A DNA stretch of 20,121 nt from JAIOPA01 sp964655175 (lineage in GTDB: Bacteria; Eisenbacteria; RBG-16-71-46). This document shows positions 1 through 7,366 of the stretch, in pieces. The notes beneath the pieces are model-generated. The model was not told the DNA's origin and did no database searches. It saw only the letters and a program-made list of their open reading frames with translations. The DNA is taken from the NCBI GenBank assembly GCA_964655175.1, contig CAZZLY010000050.1, positions 1-20,121 on the forward strand. The letters run 5' to 3'. Made by a program: the position numbers and the translations under genes. Position 1 is the stretch's first letter. The number at the start of each line of letters is the position of its first letter.

Positions 1-824
1 AGGGCGCGGTCGGCCAGCACGGTGGCGGCGGAATCACGCGCGGCGAGCGTGTAGCACACGAGGTCGCGCATCGCGTCGTCGCGTTGGCCGGCCATCGCGC
101 GGGCGGCGGCGCGCCAGCGATACGCGTCGGCGTACCACGGGGCCTCCTGCAGCGCTTCGCTCAGGCGCCGCGCGTAGTCCTCGTTGTCGCCGCGCGCCAT
201 CGTGCGCTGCAGCGCGTTGTGCGCGCCGCGCGCCTTGCCCTGCGCGCTCAGCGGGATCGCGGGGGGCTTGGGCAGTCGCGCGGCCAACGTGATCGCGCGT
301 ACGCGTGGCGTCCAGGCGTCGGCCACCAGGGCTCCACCGGCGCGCAGGCCCACGCCGGTCCACGCGTCGAGTGCGCCGCGCACGTCACCGGCGGCTTCGG
401 CGTCGAGCGCCAACTGCACCACGTCGGGCACCATCGGGTCGGCGTCGGGTGCGCTCGTCTCGATCGGCAGCGCCACCGTGCACGGCACGGGGCGTCCGGC
501 GCGGCGCGCGGGCGTGAACACCCACCAGCGCGCGGCGTCCACCGCGGCGGAATCGAACGGCGTGCCACCCTTGTACACGCTCGCCTCGGTCACCAGGCCG
601 AGCGTGTCCACGTTCACCTTGATCATCACGCGCTGGCCCGCGGGCGCGTCGAGGCCGGCGTTGCCCAGCGTGGCCTGCACGCGCGAACGCACCTGCGGCG
701 GGTCGTCGACCTCGACGAACGCGTGCAGTTCGGCCTCGCGCGACGGCGCGGGGACGGCTGCGACGGCGCCCAGCAGCAGCGCGCACAGTGCGGTCAGGAC
801 GAACGGGCGGGGTAGGGGACGCAT
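1..824 (-). CDS. Secreted TonB C-terminal-domain protein (3' end beyond window)
   Basis: The reading frame runs from ATG at 824 off the left edge without a stop (274 codons visible). Residues 1-25 form a signal peptide: Arg and Pro at the N-terminus, then a Leu/Ala-rich core. Residues about 64-122 look like a TonB C-terminal domain, with the typical pattern V-D-T-L-G-L-V-T-E-A-S-V, then D-S-A-A-V-D-A-A-R-W-W-V-F-T-P-A and G-R-P-V. Residues 125-274 are Ala/Arg-rich, probably helical, and may be TPR-like. In classical TonB this domain is C-terminal and follows a membrane anchor and a Pro-rich spacer. Here it lies near the N-terminus behind a cleavable-looking signal, so energy transduction to an outer-membrane receptor is not implied; a periplasmic role is more likely. 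The gene lies 70 bp downstream of arsM on the same strand. I am confident that it is a gene and moderately confident of the domain; the function is unknown. Confidence 0.8.
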   Translation of the reverse strand, partial: MRPLPRPFVLTALCALLLGAVAAVPAPSREAELHAFVEVDDPPQVRSRVQATLGNAGLDAPAGQRVMIKVNVDTLGLVTEASVYKGGTPFDSAAVDAARWWVFTPARRAGRPVPCTVALPIETSAPDADPMVPDVVQLALDAEAAGDVRGALDAWTGVGLRAGGALVADAWTPRVRAITLAARLPKPPAIPLSAQGKARGAHNALQRTMARGDNEDYARRLSEALQEAPWYADAYRWRAAARAMAGQRDDAMRDLVCYTLAARDSAATVLADRA

Positions 825-830
825 GCCACC

Positions 831-863
831 ATGCTACCGCGTCCCGCCCCCGCCCGTTGTCAA
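831..863 (-). promoter_or_regulatory. Possible promoter of the TonB_C gene, leaderless type
   Basis: Reading leftward, a perfect TTGACA occurs at 863-858 and TAGCAT at 836-831, and the ATG begins only 6 nt after the latter. The spacer between the boxes is 21 nt, longer than the usual 16-18, so the -35 assignment is weak. The -10-like box and its distance to ATG recur at other genes in this window. Confidence 0.35.
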
Positions 864-866
864 CGA

Positions 867-890
867 AGCGTCCGACCTTCCGGCGACGCT
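867..890 (-). terminator. Weak hairpin just after arsM
   Basis: AGCGTC (867-872) and GACGCT (885-890) form a 6-bp stem with a 12-nt loop, 4 nt past the arsM stop codon. No T-run follows, so this is only a possible terminator or pause site. Confidence 0.3.
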
Positions 891-894
891 GCGT

Positions 895-1758
<864 letters not shown>

Positions 1759-1858
1759 NNNNNNNNNNNNNNNNNNNNNNNNNNNNNNNNNNNNNNNNNN
1801 NNNNNNNNNNNNNNNNNNNNNNNNNNNNNNNNNNNNNNNNNNNNNNNNNNNNNNNNNN
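1759..1858. other. Assembly gap (100 N)
   Basis: Exactly 100 N, the usual placeholder for a gap of unknown size. It removes the start of arsM and the arsR-arsM junction. It could also hide a further small gene. Confidence 0.97.
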
Positions 1859-1879
1859 AGAGAAGGTTCGTGCGCGTCG

Positions 1880-2179
1880 TCACGGCAGCGCGGCCACGAG
1901 CTCCTTGAATCGCTTGAGTCCAGCGGGTGCGACGCAGTAGCAGGTGCGCGGTCCGTCCACTTCGCCCTGCACGAGCCCGGCCTCCTTGAGCACCTTGAGG
2001 TGCTGCGACACGGTCGCCTGCGCGAGCGGCATGACCTCGACGATCTGGCCGCAGATGCAGGTGCCGGCTTCGGCCAGGTGCCGCACGATCGCCACGCGCG
2101 CCGGGTGCGACAGCGCGCGGGCCATGGCGGCCAGCTCCTCGTCGAACGCGGTCACGTTGTCCTGGGTGCTCGGGTTCAT
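1880..2179 (-). CDS. arsR: ArsR/SmtB-family arsenic-responsive repressor
   Basis: This is a 99-residue winged-helix repressor, the usual ArsR size. H-P-A-R-V-A-I-V at 25-32 starts the DNA-binding domain. T-C-I-C-G-Q at 40-45 gives a Cys41-x-Cys43 pair at the start of the metal-binding helix, comparable to the C-V-C of classical ArsR. A-T-V-S-Q-H-L-K-V-L at 55-64 is the recognition helix, and D-G-P-R-T-C-Y-C at 75-82 is the wing, adding Cys80 and Cys82. The start is chosen at ATG 2179 because GGAGG (2188-2184) lies 4 nt before it. A longer in-frame ATG at 2209 has no ribosome binding site and lies inside the putative operator. Known family behaviour is DNA release on binding As(III) or Sb(III); control of arsM is inferred from adjacency and strand. 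Confidence 0.92.
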   Translation of the reverse strand: MNPSTQDNVTAFDEELAAMARALSHPARVAIVRHLAEAGTCICGQIVEVMPLAQATVSQHLKVLKEAGLVQGEVDGPRTCYCVAPAGLKRFKELVAALP

Positions 2180-2207
2180 GGATCCTCCGGGGTCGAAGCA
2201 ATCGTTC

Positions 2208-2223
2208 ATCGTAGATATACGAT
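2208..2223. promoter_or_regulatory. Putative ArsR operator
   Basis: ATCGTA-GATA-TACGAT is a 16-bp inverted repeat with perfect 6-bp arms. It is an AT-rich island in GC-rich DNA, 28 bp upstream of the chosen arsR start. ArsR-family repressors usually bind such palindromes next to their own gene. A perfect GATGCATC lies beside it at 2226-2233. Reading leftward, TTGAAT (2252-2247) could be a -35 box, but no convincing -10 lies at the right distance. Confidence 0.5.
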
Positions 2224-2420
2224 AAGATGCATCAGGTGCGGGGGAGATTCAAGGGATCCAAGGGGAGCGGGTCGTTGGCGTCATGTCCGGCGGGCGCCCC
2301 GGGGGTTCCGCCGGGTGAGCCCACGGTCGGCGAATCCGGTCCCATGGCGGCGCAGGGGCCGCAACCTGCGCCTTCGAAGGCACCCTAAGCGATTGCCGTG
2401 CATGGCTTTATCAAACGAGA

Positions 2421-2465
2421 AATGGCCCTCCCGAAAAATCGCATCTTTTTTCGCAGGGGGCCATT
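2421..2465. repeat. Long imperfect inverted repeat (hairpin)
   Basis: The outer arms AATGGCCC (2421-2428) and GGGCCATT (2458-2465) are perfectly complementary, and so are the inner arms CGAAAAA (2432-2438) and TTTTTCG (2447-2453). A small TCC(C)/CAGG internal loop separates them, and the apical loop is 8 nt. No T-run follows on either strand, so it is not a standard terminator. Its right arm overlaps the -35 box of the next promoter, so it could be an operator or an upstream element. Confidence 0.7.
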
Positions 2466-2491
2466 GACGATTCGGACCATCGGACTAGACT
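2464..2491 (+). promoter_or_regulatory. Sigma70-like promoter facing a gene-free region
   Basis: TTGACG (2464-2469), a 16-bp spacer, then TAGACT (2486-2491), with an AT-rich stretch just upstream. Transcription would start near 2498. No protein start with a ribosome binding site follows within several hundred bases. Confidence 0.5.
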
Positions 2492-2497
2492 GTAGGA

Positions 2498-2830
2498 TGT
2501 ACCCCTCGACCAGTCGCCTTCGGGCGCATACGGCCGAGGGATTTTCGTTGCCCTGCGAGCACCGTGTCCCCGCGTGAGACCACCGCCCCCCGGATCGCTG
2601 CCGGCAGCGCCAGGCCGAACGTTCGGCCCCACCCGGTGAGCCCTCGCGCCACCCGCCCCGAGTCCGCGTAAGGCGAACCCTCCGCCTGACTGGCGCAGTG
2701 TGCCGAGCCCTGGCGAATCCCGCCTACCCGCGAACCGTTCGGCATCCCCGTACGGCCTGCACCCAGAGGGGCGAGGGTCTGTGTGCCCCCTTGTCAGCCC
2801 AAGAGCCGCATCGGGGGCTTTCGGGCGGGG
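2498..2830 (+). ncRNA. Candidate structured non-coding RNA
   Basis: This stretch follows a plausible promoter. A near-perfect 9-bp stem with one mismatch (2503-2511 with 2532-2540) encloses a CGCC-TTCG-GGCG tetraloop hairpin (2515-2526). Two tetraloop-capable hairpins follow, CGCTG-CCGG-CAGCG (2596-2609) and GGCCGA-ACGT-TCGGCC (2613-2628), and a further hairpin spans about 2767-2791. Signature segments of RNase P RNA, tmRNA, SRP RNA and 5S rRNA were looked for by eye and not found. The 3' end is a guess. GC-rich DNA folds readily, so the call is tentative; it could also be a long leader. Confidence 0.3.
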
Positions 2831-3031
2831 GGCTTGACGCCGGAATCGGCTGATTTCGTGTCGAATTTCCAGGAGCCCCGGAATCGCACGAATTCGCGCG
2901 GTTCGAGGCGAGCGTGCGGCGTCCCGCGATCGCCGCGACCCGTTACGTCGCCCGTTGCGCGACCGCGAACCCTCGTTCCTGCAGCGGCTTGCCCCGCTCG
3001 TGCGTGCGCAGCGATCGAACCCGCGCGGGCT

Positions 3032-3061
3032 TTGACGCTCGTTCGGACGCGCTCCTATACT
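3032..3061 (+). promoter_or_regulatory. Strong sigma70-type promoter of the crotonase gene
   Basis: TTGACG (3032-3037), an 18-bp spacer, then TATACT (3056-3061), each one base from consensus. The predicted start is near 3068, leaving a leader of about 100 nt before the ATG at 3169. Confidence 0.65.
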
Positions 3062-3168
3062 GCCGCCCGCTTATCCTGCGCACGTTCTCATGCGGCCGCA
3101 GCGCCCGCCGCGCCGCGCGCGACGGGGTTCCCGCCGCCGCACACACCCGCACCCCAGAGGTCCTCGCC

Positions 3169-3975
3169 ATGTCGACCACGCAGACCACGCTCGTCAACAC
3201 CTCCGTCAAGAACGGGGTCATGACGTTCGAGCTCACGTTCGATCCGGGCAACTGCTACACGCACGAGATGATGCGCCAGCTCGACGAGGCGATCCTCAAG
3301 GCGCGCTTCGACGAGGCCGTGCAGGTCATCGTGATCCGTGGCTCGGGCGAGAAGTTCTTCTGCGCCGGCGCCGACATCAACATGCTCAAGACGGCGGATC
3401 CGACGTTCAAGTACTACTTCTGCCTGCACGCCAACGAGACGCTCAACCGACTCGAGCACACGCCCAAGCTGGTCATCGCGGCGCTCAACGGCCACACGGT
3501 CGGCGGCGGCCTCGAGATCGCCATGGCGGCCGACATCCGCATCGCGCGCAAGGGCGCGGGCAAGGTGGGTCTGCCCGAGATCAATCTGGGCGTGCTCCCC
3601 GGCACCGGCGGCACGCAGCGTCTGGCCCGCCTCGTGAACAAGTCCAAGGCGATCGAGCTCATGGCCACCGCCGACGTGTTCACGTTCGAGAAGGCGCTCG
3701 ACCTGGGCATCATCAACGACGTGTGGGAGGCCGAGAACAACGCGGCGTTCCTCGACAAGATCCAGACCTACGCCGAGGGCTTCTGCGCCCCGAACCGCGC
3801 CTCCAAGGCGATCGGCCGCATCAAGCGTTCGGTCCAGTCGGGCGCGGACCTGCCGTTCGAGAGCGCGCTCGCGGTCGAGCGCGAGCTGCAGCAGCTGCTC
3901 TTCCAGGGCGAGGACGCCAAGGAAGGTCTGTCGGCCTACATCGAGAAGCGCAAGCCGGCCTTCAAGGCCAAGTGA
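3169..3975 (+). CDS. Enoyl-CoA hydratase/isomerase (crotonase) family protein
   Basis: 268 residues, the normal size for a single-domain crotonase. Family members bind acyl-CoA thioesters and stabilise an enolate, most often hydrating 2-enoyl-CoA in beta-oxidation. F-C-A-G-A-D-I at 64-70 is the first oxyanion-hole segment. A-L-N-G-H-T-V-G-G-G-L-E at 105-116 is the second, with Glu116 matching the first catalytic Glu of true hydratases. G-L-P-E-I at 134-138 supplies Glu137, the second catalytic Glu, followed by G-V-L-P-G-T-G-G-T-Q-R-L. Both acids being present favours hydratase activity; the substrate cannot be told. The start at ATG 3169 is preferred because AGAGG (3156-3160) lies 8 nt upstream. 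The same frame is open further 5' but crosses the promoter. It appears to be transcribed alone, between its own promoter and two terminator hairpins. Confidence 0.93.
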   Translation: MSTTQTTLVNTSVKNGVMTFELTFDPGNCYTHEMMRQLDEAILKARFDEAVQVIVIRGSGEKFFCAGADINMLKTADPTFKYYFCLHANETLNRLEHTPKLVIAALNGHTVGGGLEIAMAADIRIARKGAGKVGLPEINLGVLPGTGGTQRLARLVNKSKAIELMATADVFTFEKALDLGIINDVWEAENNAAFLDKIQTYAEGFCAPNRASKAIGRIKRSVQSGADLPFESALAVERELQQLLFQGEDAKEGLSAYIEKRKPAFKAK

Positions 3976-3980
3976 TCGCC

Positions 3981-4000
3981 CGCGGGCGCTGACGCCCGCG
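3981..4000 (+). terminator. Hairpin after the crotonase gene
   Basis: CGCGGGCG-CTGA-CGCCCGCG is a perfect 8-bp stem with a tetraloop, 5 nt past the stop codon. No T-run follows. Confidence 0.5.
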
Positions 4001-4013
4001 CGCCGCAACGCAC

Positions 4014-4047
4014 ACGCCCGCGTCCGGGATCTCCCGGGCGCGGGCGT
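4014..4047. terminator. Strong hairpin between convergent genes, probably bidirectional
   Basis: A 9-bp outer stem, ACGCCCGCG (4014-4022) with CGCGGGCGT (4039-4047), continues through a T-G pair into a 6-bp inner stem CCGGGA/TCCCGG with a 2-nt centre. It lies between the crotonase stop (3975) and the probable rlpA stop (4052 on the other strand), so it can serve both. It lacks a T-run. Confidence 0.65.
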
Positions 4048-4051
4048 CGTG

Positions 4052-4800
4052 TCATTCGGGGGCGTAGGCGGCGGGACCGTTCGGCGTCACGCCGGACTCG
4101 CGAACCTCGCGCNNNNNNNNNNNNNNNNNNNNNNNNNNNNNNNNNNNNNNNNNNNNNNNNNNNNNNNNNNNNNNNNNNNNNNNNNNNNNNNNNNNNNNNN
4201 NNNNNNNNNNNNGTCGTTGGTCGAGACCGCGGTGCCGCGGATGAGCGCCTGCGAGGCCCGCGGGCTCCACACGTCGCGCTTCTGCGCCGCGTTCAGTTCC
4301 GACGCCTTCACGATCTCCAGCTTCACCTGCGCCACGCCCGAGCCCAGGAAGCCCAGACGGCGCGCGGCCTCGACCGACAGATCGATGATGCGGTCCTTGC
4401 GATAGGGGCCGCGATCGTTCACGCGCACGATCACCTGCCGACCGTTCTCGAGGTTCGTGACGCGCAGGTGCGTGCCCAGCGGCAGCAGACGGTGCGCCGC
4501 GGTCATGCGACCCGGGTCGAACACCTCGCCGTTGGCGGTGGCGCGACCCGCGAAGAACCCACCATAGAACGAGGCCACGCCCAGATTGCTCTGCCGCCGT
4601 CCGGCGCGCTTGAGCGCGGCGGTCGCATCGTCACGGCGCAGCGTGCCGTGCGCGGTACGCACCGGGGCGGCGGCCACGCGCGGCGACTGCGCGACCGCGG
4701 GACGCGGGGTCGTCAGGCCGAGCGAGACGATCGAACACAGGAGCAGGAGGGTGCGCACGCGGCGCGCGGGGCCCGCAGGGGCCGAGGTCGTGTGTGCCAT
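4052..4800 (-). CDS. rlpA: RlpA-family double-psi beta-barrel protein, 3' part interrupted by a gap
   Basis: RlpA proteins act in the periplasm or at the outer membrane on peptidoglycan, and some are septal lytic transglycosylases. Residues 1-37 look like a signal peptide: Arg-Arg, a Leu-rich core, then A-V-A before Gln38. No lipobox is seen. The RlpA core lies at about 74-165: G-V-A-S-F-Y-G-G, R-A-T-A-N-G-E at 86-92, M-T-A-A-H-R-L-L-P-L-G-T at 99-110, V-N-D-R-G-P-Y at 127-133 and I-I-D-L-S at 138-142. ATG 4800 is preferred to an upstream GTG (4848) because of the signal peptide. 196 residues are visible before the 100-N gap. Past the gap, one frame ends at 4052 with a plausible tail and another at 4087 (A-R-F-A-S-P-A), so the C-terminus is uncertain. 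Any SPOR domain would have to be in the gap. Confidence 0.88.
4113..4212. other. Assembly gap (100 N) inside rlpA
   Basis: Exactly 100 N. Its true length is unknown, so the reading frame cannot be carried across it. Confidence 0.97.
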
Positions 4801-4902
4801 GACTCCATCGTCCCCGTTCCGAACGGTGTTCAGCCAGAGCGAACGCACGTGGTCGGGCGGTGCAACGGCTCGCGACGGGACCGATGTGTTGCGCTCTGCC
4901 CT

Positions 4903-5724
4903 CTAAACGGCCGTCCACAGCCAGACCGGGCGTTCGTACGCCACCCGGAAGCCGGCGCGTCGTGCATTGCGCAACGCCTCCGCCGGCACGTCCTCCCAGT
5001 CGGGACCGGTCTCGAGCGTGAGGACCTGCGCGCCCTGCGCGCGGGCGAGCGCGATCCGCTCGGCGAGCAGCGCGCGCTGCGCCCCGCGCCGCCGATGCGT
5101 GGGCGCCGTGGCGGCCAGCCCCAGCCAGGCGTGGTCGTCCTGCACGTACAGGGCGGCCACCGCGACCGGCGTCTCGCCGTCGCAGGCCATGACGTGCGAC
5201 CAACCCGGACGACCCACGCTGCGCGCGAGCCACGCGCCGTGCGCCGCGGATTCACCCAGCACGCGGGCGGCGAGTTCTCCCCACACGTCGGCATCGTCGG
5301 GACCCGCGACGCGCACGCGCAGCGACGTGGTCACCGGCTCCGCGGGCCGCGCGTCGCGACACCACTTCAGATGATGGAAGAACGTCCCGAACCCGGCGGC
5401 CTCGAGCCGGCGATCGGTGTCGGCGGGTTCCGCGAACGGGCAGAGGGGCACCGCGAAGCCGGTCTCGCGCCCGCGCGCCAGGGTCACGAGCGTGGCGAGC
5501 GTGCCCTCGCGCACCGGTTCGGTGAGCCCCACGCCCCAGACGCGGTTCCAGTGCAGCGACTCGGCGCGCGCGGTGGTCAGCGCGAACGCCCCGTCGAATC
5601 GATGCGTCGCCAGACCGAGCGCCGCGTGGTCCTGCGGCGTGGCGTGGCCCGCCAGACTGCGCCAGGCGGCCGCCTCGACGCTCTCGAGGCGCAGGCCGTC
5701 GGCGCGCGTGACGGCGGGCGTCAT
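4903..5724 (-). CDS. GNAT-family N-acetyltransferase
   Basis: 273 residues from ATG 5724. The C-terminal half (about 135-270) is a GNAT domain with the acetyl-CoA-binding strand and loop L-G-L-A-A-T-A-P-T-H-R-R-R-G-A-Q at 201-216, fitting R-x-x-G-x-G/A, and a closing L-R-N-A-R-R-A-G-F-R segment at 251-260. The N-terminal half (about 15-125) includes L-E-A-A-G-F-G-T at 107-114, which resembles the end of a degenerate second GNAT domain, so it may be a two-domain form. The substrate cannot be predicted. An in-frame GTG at 5793 would add 23 residues of low-complexity sequence, and neither start has a good ribosome binding site. It lies 102 bp upstream of rlpA on the same strand and is divergent from the TPR gene. 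Confidence 0.85.
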   Translation of the reverse strand: MTPAVTRADGLRLESVEAAAWRSLAGHATPQDHAALGLATHRFDGAFALTTARAESLHWNRVWGVGLTEPVREGTLATLVTLARGRETGFAVPLCPFAEPADTDRRLEAAGFGTFFHHLKWCRDARPAEPVTTSLRVRVAGPDDADVWGELAARVLGESAAHGAWLARSVGRPGWSHVMACDGETPVAVAALYVQDDHAWLGLAATAPTHRRRGAQRALLAERIALARAQGAQVLTLETGPDWEDVPAEALRNARRAGFRVAYERPVWLWTAV

Positions 5725-5816
5725 GCACGCACCCGCGGCACGCGGTGGGGACGTGGGCGGCGACTCGTCGAGCGCATGCGCGGACGCTAGCACATGGTCC
5801 GGACCGCGCCGCGTGC

Positions 5817-5822
5817 TACTTT
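5817..5822 (+). promoter_or_regulatory. Possible -10 box of the TPR gene
   Basis: TACTTT preceded by GTGC, with a predicted transcription start near 5829 and a 36-nt leader containing a good ribosome binding site. No clear -35 box is present. Confidence 0.3.
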
Positions 5823-5864
5823 CCCCGGCATCCGTTCCCCGTCGCGCCCTGTTCGGAGAGTCCC

Positions 5865-7148
5865 GTGTCCAACCCGATCCGTTCGCATCGTCCGTCGTGG
5901 CCCACGGTGGCGTGGCTCGTCGTCGCCTGTGCCCTGCTCGGTACCGTGACGATCGCCCACGCGGCGGGACGCGACACCGTGCAGACGGAATCCGCGCCGG
6001 CGCCGTTCCTGTCGCGGCCCAAGCCCGCGCCCACGCGCACGCCGGCGCCGATCACCACCGACGTGGACACCGCGCTCGTCAACGCGCGACAGCGCGCGGC
6101 CGAGGAGTTCGGGCGCGGACTCATGTTCGAGGAGCAGCGCGCGTACGCGGCGGCGATCGTGTCGTACAACAACGCCGCCAAGCACGATCCGCAGCTGCGC
6201 GGCCCGAGTTATCGCATGGGGCTGCTGTTCGCCTCGCGGCAGCAGTACGATCCGGCGGCGCGCGCGTTCCGCGAGGAACTGCGGCGCGATCCCGAGAGCG
6301 TGCCCACGCAGATGGAGTACGCGCTCGCGCTGTGCGAACTGGGCGACACGACGCGCGCCTCGCGCATGCTCGAGAAGCTGGTGCGCCGCGTGCCCGGCGA
6401 CGCCGAGGTGTGGCGCGCGCTCGGGTTCGTGCGCGGTCGCGCGGGCGATCGCGCCGGCGCCGAGAAGGCGTTGCGCGGTGCGGTGGGGCTCAAGCCGGGC
6501 TACGCCAAGGCGTGGCGCGATCTGGGCGTCGTGTTGGCGGCGACCGGGCGCGACGGTGAGGCGCGCGACGCGTACCGCCGTGCGCTCGACGCCGATCCCG
6601 ACGACGAGAGCGCGCTCATCAACGCCGCCAATCTGGAATCGCGTGCGGGCAATCCCACGCGCGCGATCGCGCTCTACTACCGCGCCGAGCGGGTGGATTC
6701 GCTGCAGGCGTGGGCCTACCGTGGCCAGATCCGCGAATGGGTCGCGCTCGGGCGCGAGGATCAGGCGGGCGAGGTGTGGAAGCGCTGGCTCGCGGTCGCG
6801 GGAGGCGATGCCGAGGTGCGCGAGGGGGCGGCGCGTCACTTCGCGCGGCAGGGTCGTGTCGACGTGGCGCTGTCCATCGCGCGCGAGGGCGTGCGGTCGT
6901 CGCCCAAGTCGGGCGAGGCGTGGTGGCTGCTGGCGGAGGCGCTGTCCGAGACGAGCGACGTGCGCGGTGCGCTCGATGCGTACCGGCGCGCGATCACGCT
7001 GTTCCGGCAGCCGGACGACAAGGCGCGCGCCGAGAAGGGGCTGCGCGAGTTGCGCGCGGCGGCGCCGGACTCGCTGCGCGCCGTGTTCGAGGCCGACAGC
7101 CTGCAGGCGTTGCGCCCCGCCGCCGCCGACACCGCGCGCACGCGCTGA
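5865..7148 (+). CDS. Secreted tetratricopeptide-repeat protein
   Basis: 427 residues. The start is GTG 5865, with GGAGAG at 5855-5860; upstream in-frame codons lack a site and would bury the signal peptide. Residues 1-33 form a signal peptide or anchor (hydrophobic V-A-W-L-V-V-A-C-A-L-L-G-T-V) with A-H-A as a likely cleavage site. A Pro-rich linker follows (45-65). From about 78 to 380 the protein is a run of TPR units, for example A-A-I-V-S-Y-N-N-A-A-K-H-D-P at 96-109, A-A-R-A-F-R-E-E-L-R-R-D-P at 131-143, E-A-R-D-A-Y-R-R-A-L-D-A-D-P at 232-245 and A-L-D-A-Y-R-R-A-I at 369-377. Such proteins are scaffolds for protein-protein contacts; location in the periplasm is inferred from the signal. 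No catalytic domain was seen. It is followed by an assembly gap, so any operon partner is unknown. Confidence 0.88.
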   Translation: MSNPIRSHRPSWPTVAWLVVACALLGTVTIAHAAGRDTVQTESAPAPFLSRPKPAPTRTPAPITTDVDTALVNARQRAAEEFGRGLMFEEQRAYAAAIVSYNNAAKHDPQLRGPSYRMGLLFASRQQYDPAARAFREELRRDPESVPTQMEYALALCELGDTTRASRMLEKLVRRVPGDAEVWRALGFVRGRAGDRAGAEKALRGAVGLKPGYAKAWRDLGVVLAATGRDGEARDAYRRALDADPDDESALINAANLESRAGNPTRAIALYYRAERVDSLQAWAYRGQIREWVALGREDQAGEVWKRWLAVAGGDAEVREGAARHFARQGRVDVALSIAREGVRSSPKSGEAWWLLAEALSETSDVRGALDAYRRAITLFRQPDDKARAEKGLRELRAAAPDSLRAVFEADSLQALRPAAADTARTR

Positions 7149-7155
7149 CGCGTCG

Positions 7156-7255
7156 NNNNNNNNNNNNNNNNNNNNNNNNNNNNNNNNNNNNNNNNNNNNN
7201 NNNNNNNNNNNNNNNNNNNNNNNNNNNNNNNNNNNNNNNNNNNNNNNNNNNNNNN
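7156..7255. other. Assembly gap (100 N)
   Basis: Exactly 100 N between the TPR gene stop and the ispH leader. A terminator or a further small gene could be missing here. Confidence 0.97.
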
Positions 7256-7292
7256 TGCGCATGCGGCACTGGCCGCCCCGGCGCGGCTGCGT

Positions 7293-7298
7293 TAGCCT
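7293..7298 (+). promoter_or_regulatory. Possible -10 box of ispH
   Basis: TAGCCT, 68 nt upstream of the ispH start, in the same sequence style as other putative -10 boxes in this window. The matching -35 position (about 7270) is poor. Confidence 0.3.
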
Positions 7299-7366
7299 CG
7301 CACCCCGGTCTCCCGCGCGGTCCCGTGCCGCGCCCGCCCCCTCGCAACGTCCAGGAGCACGCCACC

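Larger units (their letters stand above)
2224..3031. other. Gene-free region with structured elements
   Basis: About 800 bp in which no convincing protein gene is seen. The open frames here have mixed third-codon bases and no recognisable domain, unlike all neighbours. The region holds a 45-bp hairpin (2421-2465), a sigma70-like promoter (2464-2491), nested hairpins downstream of it (2503-2540), two adjacent perfect palindromes (2596-2609 and 2613-2628), CCGTACGG (2748-2755) and an AGGGGC/GCCCCCT hairpin (about 2767-2791). Nothing specific was recognised from 2850 to 3031. Confidence 0.6.

Noticed and set aside
2411..2745. Two minus-strand open frames of 73 and 86 codons in the gene-free region
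   Set aside because: Third-codon bases are mixed rather than G/C, no ribosome binding site or domain is seen, and they overlap the promoter and palindromes.
2498..2830. RNase P RNA, tmRNA, SRP RNA or 5S rRNA
   Set aside because: The conserved segments of each were looked for by eye on both strands and not found, so the region is only called a generic candidate RNA.
2834..2862. TTGACG as a third promoter in the gene-free region
   Set aside because: No -10-like hexamer lies 16-18 bp downstream.
2914..3168. 5' extension of the crotonase frame
   Set aside because: The extension crosses the strong promoter at 3032-3061; homologues begin near the ATG at 3169, which has a ribosome binding site.
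5724..5793. Longer GNAT protein starting at GTG 5793
   Set aside because: The extra 23 residues are low-complexity and unlike the family; ATG 5724 gives a full-length two-half protein.
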